This document shows positions 50,480 through 59,970 of a DNA stretch of 64,000 nt, in pieces. The position numbers were made by a program, and so were the translations under genes. Source of the DNA: Nocardia arthritidis (GTDB lineage: Bacteria; Actinomycetota; Actinomycetes; Mycobacteriales; Mycobacteriaceae); contig NZ_CP046172.1 of NCBI RefSeq assembly GCF_011801145.1, positions 7,192,001-7,256,000 on the forward strand, read 5' to 3'. Every line of letters starts with the position of its first letter. Position 1 is the first letter of the stretch. Below the pieces are notes generated by a model. That model did not search any database and was not told the DNA's origin. It was given only the letters and a program-made list of their open reading frames with translations.

Positions 50480-50925
50480 TGGATCTGAGCAAATACACCG
50501 ACCGCCTACGCGCGGATCTGGAGTCGGCCGCGGCCCTCGGCGATGAGAAGACGCAGGCCACGGCCGCCGCCCTGGCCGCGGCCACGGAGAGTTCGGCGCG
50601 GTTGGTGCTGCTCGCCGCGCTGTCCGAACTGGCCGCCGAGATCAGCGGCGCCCTCGACGATCACACCGTCCGCGTCGCACTCGACGGGACCGATGCGATC
50701 GTCGACGTGCGCGAGACCAAGGCCACCTCGGCCGACGACCACCCGAGCTTCGAGGAGATGACCGGCGATATCAGCCGGGTGACGCTGCGCCTGGTGGAGC
50801 AGCTCAAGGCGCGCGCCGAGGAGGCGGCGGCGCAGAGCGGGCAGTCGCTCAATTCGTGGCTGTCCGGCGCGGTGAACGGTGCGCTGCGCGAACAGATGCG
50901 GCGCAACTTTCCCCGCGACAACTGA
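50479..50925 (+). CDS. HicB-like ribbon-helix-helix protein
   Basis: This 148-residue protein has a helical Ala-rich N-terminal half. A HicB-type segment follows (VALDGTDAIVDVRE). The C-terminal ribbon-helix-helix (RVTLRLVEQLKARAEEAAAQSG..LNSWLSGAVNGALREQ) resembles the DNA-binding end of HicB/Arc proteins. No HicA toxin gene is adjacent, so it may be a stand-alone regulator rather than an antitoxin. The ATG lies directly after, and is overlapped by, repeated TGAYRTCA octamers. There is no ribosome site, which suggests a leaderless mRNA and strong autorepression. It is divergent from dapA. Confidence 0.75.
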
Positions 50926-51055
50926 ATCGGCGACCGTCCGTCTCAGCGGCTGAATACGCTGTACCGCAACGCTTTTCGAGCAGACACGCTACGCTTCGTG
51001 CGTATTCCGCCGTCCCACAACGCCTTCGAACGGATTCACACCAGCCGAACGGATT

Positions 51056-52261
51056 TCACAGCAGCGCAGCGAGATCCCCGCGCTCGCCGACGACGATCTC
51101 GTCCAGCTCCAGCCAATCCGCCAGCTCGCGCAGCGCGCCGTTCAGCGCCTCGGCCGTCCGCGGCGTGCACCGGCCGGGCTCGGCGAACGCGCCCGGGACC
51201 AACAACCGGCCGGTGGCGCGCTCGGCGCGCAGGTCGACTCGGCCGACGAGTTCACCGTCCAGCAGGAACGGAAATACGTAATATCCGTGCACCCGTTTGG
51301 GTTCCGGCGTGTAGATCTCGATCCGGTAGTGGAAGTCGAAGATGCGCTCGGTGCGCGGGCGGAAGAAGATCAGCGGATCGAACGGGCACAGCAGCGCCGC
51401 ACCCTCGATCCGGCGCGGGGTCGCCGCACCGGCGCGCAGGTAGGCGGGCTTATCCCAGCCGTCCACCGTGACCGGGATGAGCTCGCCCGCGTCGACCAGG
51501 TCGGCGATGGCGGGCTCGGTCTGCGAGCGGTGCAGGCGGTAGTAGTCGCGCAGATCGGCCTCGGTGCCGACGCCGTGCGCGGTGGCCGCGCGCAGCACCA
51601 GCTCGCGCACCGCATCGTCCTCGGATACCTTGCGGGACAAGATATCCGGTGGGATCACCCGCTCGACCAGATCGTAGTGCCGCGCGAAGCCGACCCGCTT
51701 GTCCACCGAGAGCGCGCCGTAGGCGAACATCGCCTCGCAAATCACTTTGGTATCGCTGCGATTCCACCACGAACCCTTCGGGCGCGGCCGGTCCAGCTCC
51801 AGATGCTTCTCCACCTCGCCCGCGGTGCACGCGCCGAATTCGGCGATCACCTCGAGAATGTCCTTGCCCAGTGAGGGATTTCGGTCGAGCACCGATTGCA
51901 CACCGCCCCCGCCCCAGCGACCGTGCTCGTAGCGCGCCATCCGCCAGCGCAGCAGCGGCCAGTCCTCGACCGGGATCAGCGCCGCCTCATGCGCCCAGTA
52001 CTCGACCAGTTTGCGTGGGCGGCGGGCGCCATCGCGCCACGACGCCGCGTCCAGGATCTCGCGATCGTAGGCACCGATCCTGCTGAACACCGGCGCGTAG
52101 TGCGCCCGCACCACCGCCGACACCGAATCCAATTGCAGCAGTTGGGTTCTGCCCAAAACATCCATGACCGCCCGCCGGGTCGCGGCCGCGGGTCTGCGCC
52201 GCCCGAACCCCTGCGCGGCCAACGCGGTCCGTCGCGCGGCCGCCGCACTCATCACTCGCAT
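51056..52261 (-). CDS. YcaQ-like winged-helix DNA glycosylase family protein
   Basis: This is a protein of about 401 residues in the HTH_42/YcaQ family, whose characterised members unhook DNA interstrand crosslinks. The N-terminal helical region has LLQLDSVSAVVRAHYAPVFSR, the counterpart of the family's Gln-x-Asp/His active-site segment. It is followed by winged-helix repeats and the conserved WAHEAALIP and RVHGYYVFPFLLDGELVGRVDLRAER blocks. All of these are visible and intact. The frame opens at 52291, but ATG codons at 52261 and 52252 are more probable. Such genes also occur as self-resistance genes for DNA-alkylating products; here the location is housekeeping, so general repair is likelier. 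Confidence 0.85.
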   Translation of the reverse strand: MRVMSAAAARRTALAAQGFGRRRPAAATRRAVMDVLGRTQLLQLDSVSAVVRAHYAPVFSRIGAYDREILDAASWRDGARRPRKLVEYWAHEAALIPVEDWPLLRWRMARYEHGRWGGGGVQSVLDRNPSLGKDILEVIAEFGACTAGEVEKHLELDRPRPKGSWWNRSDTKVICEAMFAYGALSVDKRVGFARHYDLVERVIPPDILSRKVSEDDAVRELVLRAATAHGVGTEADLRDYYRLHRSQTEPAIADLVDAGELIPVTVDGWDKPAYLRAGAATPRRIEGAALLCPFDPLIFFRPRTERIFDFHYRIEIYTPEPKRVHGYYVFPFLLDGELVGRVDLRAERATGRLLVPGAFAEPGRCTPRTAEALNGALRELADWLELDEIVVGERGDLAALL

Positions 52262-52468
52262 CCCAGCAACGATGCCACGGGCCACCGACAAGGCTTGGCT
52301 TGTCCGCCTCCCCGGGTATTCAGGCCAGACTCAGGTGCCGCGAGACCTGCGTTGGCGGCCGACGGTATGGCTGTCGGTGAGTTGGCCCGTCCCCGGTGAG
52401 TTACCCATGTACTCACGAAATCAGTTGCCCTGTCGCGATCGCAGTGCGTTCGTTCTGTACCGATCGCA

Positions 52469-53491
52469 CTAGGTGGATACGGTGACCGCGCCCGCCGCGT
52501 CGATTTCGGTGCGACGATCCTGTTCCGGCGAGTTCGCCAGCACGGTGGCCAGGATGCGCCTGCCCACCGGCAGCACCCGGATGGTGACCGAACCCGTATT
52601 GGCGGCGTCGAGTTCATGGGTCGCCGCCTCGATCACCTGCTGGCGCACCCAGCGCGGCACTCCGGCGAAACCGCCGTCGTCGAGCAGCACCACCTCGACG
52701 CCGCGCGAGCGCGCGCCGCGGGCGGCACTGTTCAGCTCGTCGCACACCAGTTGCGGGGCCCGCAGCCCGTCGCGGAGTTCGGCCTCCAGCAGCCGGCACT
52801 GCTCGCGCTCGGCCGGGCTGAGTTCGGCGCCGTCGGCGATCCGCTCCAGAATCGGGCGGGCCACCTTGTCCAGCCGGGCCAGCTGCCGATCGCGCTCACC
52901 CTGCTCGGCGGCCATGGTCGCCTCCGCGGCGGCCCGCATGGTCGCCTCCTCGCGCAGCAGCCGCAGCTGACGCTGCGTCGGCCGCATGATCGCCGCGAAC
53001 AGCGAGATACCCGTCACCGTGACGAGCGGAACGACCGACCCGACAAGCAATCCCGGCCGGGTGCCGCCCACCAGGCTCACCGCCAGGATCACCGCCGCGA
53101 CACCGCCGACGCCGACCCACGCCGCGCCGACCCGGCCGCGCAGCACGAGCACCGCGAGCACATAGGAGGACGCGAAGGCCGTCCACACCTGCCTCGACGT
53201 CGAATGATCGATCGCCGCGGTGGTCAGTGCCGTCGCGACCGGCGCCGACGTCATTACGAAAATCGTTGCGGGCCAAGGCAATGGATCGATCGGAAGCACC
53301 AGCACCAACACCCCGGCCAGCGCGAGCAGCCCGAGCGCGGCCACCGCGAGCACCAGCGGCGATTCGGCGAAATTGCGAACCATGTACAGCGCGATGGTCG
53401 CCTCGAGCATCAAGAGGAACAGCCAGGCCGATCGGTCCCGCAATCCGAGCAGATCGCGCAGCCCGAATTCGCTGTCGCCCTCACCCATCAC
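52469..53491 (-). CDS. Degenerate membrane sensor-kinase-like protein
   Basis: This 340-residue protein has about six membrane helices (20-170). A cytoplasmic coiled segment (MRAAAEATMAAEQGERDRQLARLDKV) and a short C-terminal domain follow. The layout matches the kinase encoded immediately upstream, but the phosphoacceptor His of HisKA_3 is absent (LARLDKVARPILERIADG) and the HATPase N- and G-boxes are not recognisable. It therefore probably does not phosphorylate. It may form heterodimers with the upstream kinase or act as a co-sensor. Its start overlaps that kinase by 11 nt, so the two are co-translated. Confidence 0.75.
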   Translation of the reverse strand: MMGEGDSEFGLRDLLGLRDRSAWLFLLMLEATIALYMVRNFAESPLVLAVAALGLLALAGVLVLVLPIDPLPWPATIFVMTSAPVATALTTAAIDHSTSRQVWTAFASSYVLAVLVLRGRVGAAWVGVGGVAAVILAVSLVGGTRPGLLVGSVVPLVTVTGISLFAAIMRPTQRQLRLLREEATMRAAAEATMAAEQGERDRQLARLDKVARPILERIADGAELSPAEREQCRLLEAELRDGLRAPQLVCDELNSAARGARSRGVEVVLLDDGGFAGVPRWVRQQVIEAATHELDAANTGSVTIRVLPVGRRILATVLANSPEQDRRTEIDAAGAVTVST

Positions 53492-54761
53492 TGCCCCACA
53501 CCAAGGTCACGGTGGTGCCCTCGCCGGGCGCCGACTCCACGAAACCCGCACCGCCCGCGAGCTGACGCATCCGTCCGAGAATGCTCACCGAGATGCCGAG
53601 CCGGTCGGCCGGCACCTGGCTCAGATCGAAACCCGCACCGTCATCCCGGAATACGACCCGGATACCGCCCGCGCTCACCGTCACGGTGACGCTGCGCTGC
53701 ACATGACGTCCCGCCACCGTGGCGTGGCGCAGGCTGTTGCGCACCGCCTCGGCCAGTGCGGCCGCGATCGCCCCCGCCGCGGATACCGGCAATCGGAGAT
53801 CGTCGAAGCCCGCCCAGCGGCGCGCGGCGAAGCGGATACCCGGATTCACCTCCAACACGGCCGAGCGCAGGAAACCGATCGCCGATTGGGCGTCGAGCCG
53901 ATCGGGTTCGATATCGCCGACCCGGCATTCGTCGAGTTGTTCGAGGGTCCGCTCGGCCTGCTTGCGCAGCACCGGCGATTCCGTACCCGCCCGCGACGCG
54001 TCCAACAGCGTGGACAGCACCGCGTCGTGGATCAGCGCTGCGAAACGCGCGCGCTCGCGATCCCTGGCGGCCGCGCCCGCCGCCGCTGCCGCCCGCCTAC
54101 TCTCCAACGCGGACTCCCGGTCGACCCGGGCCGCGGCCGCCCTGGCATAGATGGCGCACCACAGGAACAGGGCGGCCAACCCGATCGCCCTGCTGAAATC
54201 GCCGACCAGCGACCAGCCCGAACCACCTTGCGTCACAAACTTGTTCGCCATGGTGACCAGTCCGGCGCCGAACACCAGATATGCGACGGCGACCCGCGGC
54301 GGCCAGGCCAGCGCCGCCATCAGCACGCCGAGCGCGAATACCCGGTACAGCCAGACGTAATGGGTGCCCGGCATCGGCTGGATATACGCGAACGGGATCA
54401 GGGCGATCGCGATCAGGAAGCCGACGGCCGCGGCGCGGACCGCCGCCGAGATCACCCGCCTGCTCATACCCACCGAAACCACCGCGACCACCGGGCACAG
54501 CCCGAACGCCAGCGCCATGGTCAACACGGTCCAACCGATCGAGATACCCCGGCTATCGCTCAGGATTTCCGGCAATTCGACCACGGCGGCCAACATGCCG
54601 CCGATGCCGATCGCCAGGCCCATCCGCCGCTCGATGCGGTCGGAGGCCGCCTCGGAAATATTGTCCTCGGACACCACCGCGTCACCCTGCCGGTTCATGC
54701 GGAATCGGTCGAGCAGCGCGGTTTGGGTGACGGTGGTGTCCAGCAGGCTGGACACGCTCAT
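53481..54761 (-). CDS. Two-component sensor histidine kinase
   Basis: This is a kinase of about 426 residues. A cytoplasmic leader precedes five or six membrane helices (about 45-200), a dimerisation helix with His in FAALIHDAVLSTLLDAS, and a HATPase domain (AEAVRNSLRHA N-box, FRDDGAGFDLS G1 box, GEGTTVTLVW). The ATG at 54761 has AGAGGA 8 nt upstream. The frame reaches 54845 but would overlap the regulator gene. It lies between a response regulator (43 nt upstream) and a degenerate kinase-like gene (overlap), forming a three-gene signalling operon. The signal is unknown. Confidence 0.88.
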   Translation of the reverse strand: MSVSSLLDTTVTQTALLDRFRMNRQGDAVVSEDNISEAASDRIERRMGLAIGIGGMLAAVVELPEILSDSRGISIGWTVLTMALAFGLCPVVAVVSVGMSRRVISAAVRAAAVGFLIAIALIPFAYIQPMPGTHYVWLYRVFALGVLMAALAWPPRVAVAYLVFGAGLVTMANKFVTQGGSGWSLVGDFSRAIGLAALFLWCAIYARAAAARVDRESALESRRAAAAAGAAARDRERARFAALIHDAVLSTLLDASRAGTESPVLRKQAERTLEQLDECRVGDIEPDRLDAQSAIGFLRSAVLEVNPGIRFAARRWAGFDDLRLPVSAAGAIAAALAEAVRNSLRHATVAGRHVQRSVTVTVSAGGIRVVFRDDGAGFDLSQVPADRLGISVSILGRMRQLAGGAGFVESAPGEGTTVTLVWGSDG

Positions 54762-54804
54762 GCGTAATCCTCTCGGCCTGCCCCCGGCCCCGTCGTCATC
54801 ATGC

Positions 54805-55524
54805 TCACCCGCGCGGATGCCGCTCGGGAACCGGCAGCCAGCCATCCTCCACCGCCCGCTTGTACAGGTCGGTCTTGGTCGGAGCCGGGCGACCGGCGTC
54901 GGCGTACTTCTGCCGGATCCGCCCGAGATAGTCGTTCACGGTCTGTTCGGAAAGACCGGTCAACCGCGCCACCCGGGATGCCTTCTCACCGGAGGCATAG
55001 AGCGTCAGCACCTCTTCCTGACGCGGGCTCAAACCCACGTCGGACAGCTGCGGATCGCCATCGATGGCGGCAGCCCAGTCGGTGGTCACCACCTGCTCGC
55101 CGGAGGCCGCGCGGCGCACCGCCGCGACCACCGTCGGCACATCCTCGGACTTGCGGACCACGCCGAGCACGCCGGCCCTGGCCGCCGAGCGCACCAGGAA
55201 CGCGTTATCCGCGCCGGTGAACACCAGCACCTCGATACCGCGATCGCGCAGCGCGCGCACATTGTCCTCGGGCGATGACCCATCGGCCAACCGCAGATCG
55301 AGTACGACCAGATCCAGCTGCGGTTCGCCCTCCGCCGCGGCAAGTAATTCCGGCACGGTGCCCGCGGTCAAGACCAGATTCAAGTCCGACTCCGGCGCCA
55401 ACATCGCGGCCAGCCCAATCGCGACGGATTCGTGGTCTTCCACCAATCCGATCCGGCGTGGGGTGCCCTCGCCCCCTTCGGCCCTCGTCACCTCGACTCT
55501 CCAATCCCGAGCTACTCGGTTCAC
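54805..55524 (-). CDS. NarL-family response regulator
   Basis: This 239-residue regulator has a receiver domain with EDH acidic pair, phosphoacceptor Asp in VVLDLRLADG, and the expected T and K positions (FTGAD, VRKSED). A LuxR-type helix-turn-helix follows (LSPRQEEVLTLYASGEKASRVARLTGLSEQTVNDYLGRI). The start could be the ATG at 55524 or a GTG eleven codons in. It heads the operon with the kinase pair downstream and is their clear partner. Confidence 0.9.
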   Translation of the reverse strand: MNRVARDWRVEVTRAEGGEGTPRRIGLVEDHESVAIGLAAMLAPESDLNLVLTAGTVPELLAAAEGEPQLDLVVLDLRLADGSSPEDNVRALRDRGIEVLVFTGADNAFLVRSAARAGVLGVVRKSEDVPTVVAAVRRAASGEQVVTTDWAAAIDGDPQLSDVGLSPRQEEVLTLYASGEKASRVARLTGLSEQTVNDYLGRIRQKYADAGRPAPTKTDLYKRAVEDGWLPVPERHPRG

Positions 55525-55679
55525 ATCCCCACCGGAACACTGTTCGTGTCAGTATGCCGGTTGGCCACTCGACGTGGTCAGACACCAATATTTGGGGGGA
55601 CGTGTCAACTGTTGTCGCACCCGTCCCGCGACCCGGCATCGTATAACAGCAATCCGATGGAATTGCGGCGACGATACCC

Positions 55680-56132
55680 TCACGACATCAACTGTGCGGC
55701 CACCGATGCGCCGAGCTCCCAACATTTTTCGAGATCCGGCTTGGCCGGCGGCCCCGAGACCAGCACCGGCGCCGCGGTCTTTTCCCATCCGAGCCCGGTG
55801 GTGATGCTCGCCACCGCCCGCTCCGCACCCTCGGTCCCCTCATTGCCGTGCAAATAGAAACCGAACGGACGGCCGCGCGTCGAATCCAGACACGGGTAAT
55901 AGAACGTGTCGAACGCATGCTTGAGCGCACCCGAGATATAACCCAGATTCGCCGGACTGCCGAGTAAATACCCGTCGGCCGCCAACACGTCGACGGCGGT
56001 TACCGCGAGCGCCGCCCGCCGCACCACCTCGACACCCTCGATCTCCGGATCGGTCGCACCGGCCACCACCGCCTCGAACATCGCCTGCATATGCGGCGAC
56101 GGGGTGTGATGGATGAGCAGCAGTCGGGCCAC
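55680..56132 (-). CDS. Flavodoxin-fold NAD(P)H-dependent reductase
   Basis: This 150-residue protein of the flavodoxin_2/FMN-reductase fold has the phosphate-binding loop HHTPSPHMQAM at the N-terminus and the flavin-contacting GSPANLGYISGALKHAFD (a WrbA/NQO-like segment). It probably binds FMN and reduces quinones or other small electron acceptors in the cytoplasm. The GTG start opens on a typical beta-strand (ARLLLIHH). It is on the same strand as, and 24 nt from, the NADAR gene, so the two may be co-transcribed. Confidence 0.8.
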   Translation of the reverse strand: MARLLLIHHTPSPHMQAMFEAVVAGATDPEIEGVEVVRRAALAVTAVDVLAADGYLLGSPANLGYISGALKHAFDTFYYPCLDSTRGRPFGFYLHGNEGTEGAERAVASITTGLGWEKTAAPVLVSGPPAKPDLEKCWELGASVAAQLMS

Positions 56133-56156
56133 GAAGTCGAGGGTAGTCCGCGCGGC

Positions 56157-57230
56157 TCATTCGAATTCGACGGAGATGGCGGCGCGTTCGGCTACCAGTT
56201 CGGCGCGCACCAGTTCCAGCAGCTGGGCGAGGCGGGTGGCCCAGAATTTCGAGCCGAGGGTGTCGTTCGAGATGATCTTCGCGTCACCGGTCGCGATCAG
56301 CTTTTCGGCCAGGTTCGGGTAGCGCTGGAATTTGGCGCGCAGCAGTCCGGCCATGACGGCGTGCCTGGCCTCGGGCCAATGCGGGCGTCGCGGCACATCC
56401 TGCGCTAATTTCTCTGCCTCGTAAGGGTTTTCAGTGTCGGAGATGCGCGAACGGATATCGTCGTCATCGATGCTGAGCGCCCAGTACGCGTGCGTCACCG
56501 ACGGATAGGTCAGCCCGTCGACCATGATGGGTGCGGGGTAGGAGTTCTGCAGCACCTCCCAACCCGGGTCCGATGGCCAGCCGCTGCGATAGACCGTGCC
56601 GCGGATCGTAATCGGCTGTGCGAGCGGCTCATCCGGGCCGTCGGCGGGCGTCCACCGCGCCCACTCCTCGGTGATGCGTTCGGCTGCGGCGAAGTATTCG
56701 ACGGCTCGTTCGCGGTCGGATTCGTTATCGGAGAACAGCGCCCGCAACGGGGCGTCCTTGCAGTCCATATCGCCCAGCGCGTAGAGCCGCAGATGCTCCG
56801 GAATCGCCTCGTACGCCGCACGCACCCGCATCCGGTTCGGCTCGGTCCGGTCCGCGATGTAGGCGTGCGCCGCCGCCAAACAGCGTTCGGTCGAGTCCGG
56901 GCGGCCGTTGAGCCGGTCGATCTCGTCGGCGACCTCGCCGATCAGCGCGGCCTCGTCCACCCACATCGCCGGTTCGGTCAGCCGCCAACTCGCCAGATGG
57001 TGGGCGCTGACCCGTGCGCCTTCGGGCAGGCTGGTCGCGACCCAGCCGGAACGCACCTTCGCCGTGAACTCGTCCAGGTTGACCAGCTCCCAGCAATCGA
57101 TCATGCCGTCCGCGTAGATCTTCAGGTCGGCCAGGAAATATGTGTCACCGTTGCGGATGAACACATGCCGCCACGTCCCCTCGATGCGCTGCCCGTCGAC
57201 ATCCCGGTAGGTCCGGTTGAATCGCCCCAT
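56157..57230 (-). CDS. NADAR-domain protein with N-terminal extension
   Basis: In this 357-residue protein the C-terminal half (about 205-350) is a NADAR domain: YPAPIMVDGLTYPSVTHAYWA, the KF..YPNLAEKL.ATGD.KI core and a late FWATR. NADAR proteins bind NAD/ADP-ribose, and some remove ADP-ribose from guanine bases in DNA or are linked to phage conflict. The N-terminal half (about 1-190) is an extra domain beginning GRFNRTYRDVDGQRIEGTW that I cannot name. No DarT-like ADP-ribosyltransferase is adjacent, so the substrate is open. The frame is open to 58070, but the ATG at 57230 is the first that gives protein-like sequence. Confidence 0.82.
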   Translation of the reverse strand: MGRFNRTYRDVDGQRIEGTWRHVFIRNGDTYFLADLKIYADGMIDCWELVNLDEFTAKVRSGWVATSLPEGARVSAHHLASWRLTEPAMWVDEAALIGEVADEIDRLNGRPDSTERCLAAAHAYIADRTEPNRMRVRAAYEAIPEHLRLYALGDMDCKDAPLRALFSDNESDRERAVEYFAAAERITEEWARWTPADGPDEPLAQPITIRGTVYRSGWPSDPGWEVLQNSYPAPIMVDGLTYPSVTHAYWALSIDDDDIRSRISDTENPYEAEKLAQDVPRRPHWPEARHAVMAGLLRAKFQRYPNLAEKLIATGDAKIISNDTLGSKFWATRLAQLLELVRAELVAERAAISVEFE

Positions 57231-57310
57231 GCCGCGCAGCGTAGCGGGTGCCGCGGCGACGGCGGCGCGGGACACCGAATCGGCTGTGCGGCAACGAATC
57301 CGGCGCGGAT

Positions 57311-58581
<1,271 letters not shown>

Positions 58582-58633
58582 TCAGCCTAATGGGCACTGT
58601 CGGCGAAGCCGTCCGCAGACCCACATCGCCTGA

Positions 58634-58670
58634 CTGGCTCCCGCTCGCTCCACGGACGAACGGGAGCCAG
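58634..58670. terminator. 10-bp inverted repeat between vapC and dapB
   Basis: CTGGCTCCCG (58634-58643) and its complement at 58661-58670 flank a 17-nt loop. It lies downstream of the minus-strand toxin gene and upstream of dapB, so it probably ends the toxin-antitoxin transcript. There is no T-tract. Confidence 0.5.
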
Positions 58671-58705
58671 CCCGCCATGACCGATCGCCTCCGGTCGCAC
58701 CGAAC

Positions 58706-59134
58706 CTATTCGTCGGACCACGGGCACAGCACCCGAACTCCGGTCGGCCCGAAATGTTTCACATTCCGGGTAACGACCTCCAGCCCATACGATTCGGCCG
58801 TGGCCGCGATCAGCGCATCGGCCGCGTCCATCCTGTCGCGGTTTCTCTCGGTACGCGCGACCATGCGACCCCAGGCCTGCGCGACCACCGCATCGACCGG
58901 GAGTATTCGATCCCGGAACCGCACGGTCAGCGAATCCGTCAGCCAGTCCACCAACCGCTGTTTCTTGGCCGAATCGGGCAGCATCTCAATGCCTTTGCGG
59001 ATCTCCCCGAGGCTGATCACGCTCAAATGCAATCGATCTTCGTCGGCCAGATGCAGCCACCGGATCAGCCCGCGATTCGGGCGTGGCTTCGTCCACTCCG
59101 ATACCGTGCAGGTGTCGAGCAGATAATTCTTCAC
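58706..59134 (-). CDS. vapC: VapC-family PIN-domain toxin
   Basis: This 142-residue PIN-domain ribonuclease is of the VapC/FitB type. Acidic residues for Mg binding are in LLDTCTVSEW (first Asp), SLGEIRKG (Glu), MDAADALIAATA (Asp pair) and the C-terminal TRNVKHFGPTGV. Such toxins cleave tRNA or rRNA and are held in check by the partner antitoxin. It overlaps the antitoxin stop by 4 nt (ATGA), the usual coupled arrangement. All key residues are intact, so the toxin should be active. Confidence 0.88.
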   Translation of the reverse strand: MKNYLLDTCTVSEWTKPRPNRGLIRWLHLADEDRLHLSVISLGEIRKGIEMLPDSAKKQRLVDWLTDSLTVRFRDRILPVDAVVAQAWGRMVARTERNRDRMDAADALIAATAESYGLEVVTRNVKHFGPTGVRVLCPWSDE

Positions 59135-59436
59135 AGTTCGACGTCGCTGAAGTCGACTTCACGCGGATCGAGTTCGATACGCGTGATCTCGATGTCGACG
59201 CCACGCAGTGGCGACGAGGCAAGGAACTCCGCGAAACTCCCTTCCCGTGCCGACTTCTGCCGCCATTCGTCGACCGGTACGACGACAGCCACCTCACGTC
59301 CATGCTTGCTGATCACCTGCGGCCCCTCCCTTTCCACTCTGTCGATCAACTCGGAGAACCTTGCCTTGGCCTCGGCGAGCGGCCACGCGATATCGATCTC
59401 GACCCGCTGCTCACTGTCATTCCGTTTGCGCGCCAT
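59131..59436 (-). CDS. vapB: Phd/YefM-like antitoxin
   Basis: This 101-residue antitoxin has an N-terminal Phd/YefM DNA-binding fold (EIDIAWPLAEAKARFSELIDRVEREGPQVISKHGREVAVVVPVDEW). A C-terminal tail that should wrap the toxin follows (FAEFLASSPLRGVDIEITR). The frame is open far upstream, but the ATG at 59436 gives the family-typical N-terminus. A perfect inverted repeat TTGACCA-CTC-TGGTCAA sits 23-39 nt upstream, the expected autoregulatory operator. The antitoxin comes first in the operon, as is normal. Confidence 0.87.
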   Translation of the reverse strand: MARKRNDSEQRVEIDIAWPLAEAKARFSELIDRVEREGPQVISKHGREVAVVVPVDEWRQKSAREGSFAEFLASSPLRGVDIEITRIELDPREVDFSDVEL

Positions 59437-59458
59437 CGTAACCGCCCATTCGACCACT

Positions 59459-59475
59459 TTGACCACTCTGGTCAA
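59459..59475. promoter_or_regulatory. Toxin-antitoxin operator
   Basis: TTGACCA-CTC-TGGTCAA is a perfect 7-3-7 inverted repeat 23-39 nt upstream of the antitoxin ATG. A further GACCACT half-site at 59452-59458 lies between it and the gene. It is likely bound by the antitoxin or toxin-antitoxin complex. Confidence 0.6.
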
Positions 59476-59504
59476 TTCAAGATAACAGCTCCGCCGCCGT
59501 AGTG

Positions 59505-59909
59505 CTAGCGCATATTCGCGGCCATCCGCTCCAGCGTCCGCACCGTCGCGACGTACTGCTCGTCGGTCAGCCCTTTCATCAGGTCGGCACGGCGCCGCTC
59601 GTTCAGACCGAGCATCCGCCGATGGGTATCGCGGCCCGTGTCGGTCAGCTCGAGCAGACCCGCCCGCTCGACCACCCAATCGCGGCGGATCAGCTCGGCG
59701 AGTTCGGCATCCCATTCGCCCGGTTCGGTCCAGAACGGCGTGAGCCCGTCGCGTACCTCGGCCGCCGGATGCGGGCCGTCGGCCAACGAATTCAGCATCT
59801 GCCAGTGCCTGCGGATGAGCCCGCCGGCGGCCATATCCGCCTCGAAGCGGGCGTTGATCAGCCGATCGAGTTCCTTGAGCCAGTACCCGATCGGGCGCAG
59901 TTCGGTCAT
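59505..59909 (-). CDS. MarR-like winged-helix regulator
   Basis: This is a 134-residue winged-helix protein. An N-terminal helix pair (MTELRPIGYWLKELDRLIN) precedes the recognition region (HWQMLNSLADGPHPAAEVRDGLTPFW) and a wing (ERAGLLELTDTGRDTHRRM). The long C-terminal helix is a typical MarR dimer element. The frame opens at a TTG (59921), but the ATG at 59909 has GGTGGA 4 nt upstream and is chosen. It is divergent from another MarR gene, and the 61-nt gap holds a strong nested inverted repeat. One or both proteins should bind there. Confidence 0.82.
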   Translation of the reverse strand: MTELRPIGYWLKELDRLINARFEADMAAGGLIRRHWQMLNSLADGPHPAAEVRDGLTPFWTEPGEWDAELAELIRRDWVVERAGLLELTDTGRDTHRRMLGLNERRRADLMKGLTDEQYVATVRTLERMAANMR

Positions 59910-59923
59910 GATGTCCACCAATC

Positions 59924-59957
59924 CATGTAAAATGACAACTAAATGTAGTTTTACATG
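59924..59957. promoter_or_regulatory. Nested inverted repeat between divergent MarR genes
   Basis: CATGTAAAA (59924-59932) is exactly complementary to TTTTACATG (59949-59957). Inside lies a second palindrome, AACTA-AATG-TAGTT (59937-59950). The AT-rich block covers the whole divergent promoter, so binding would block both genes. Confidence 0.65.
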
Positions 59958-59970
59958 AATGTGGAGACAG

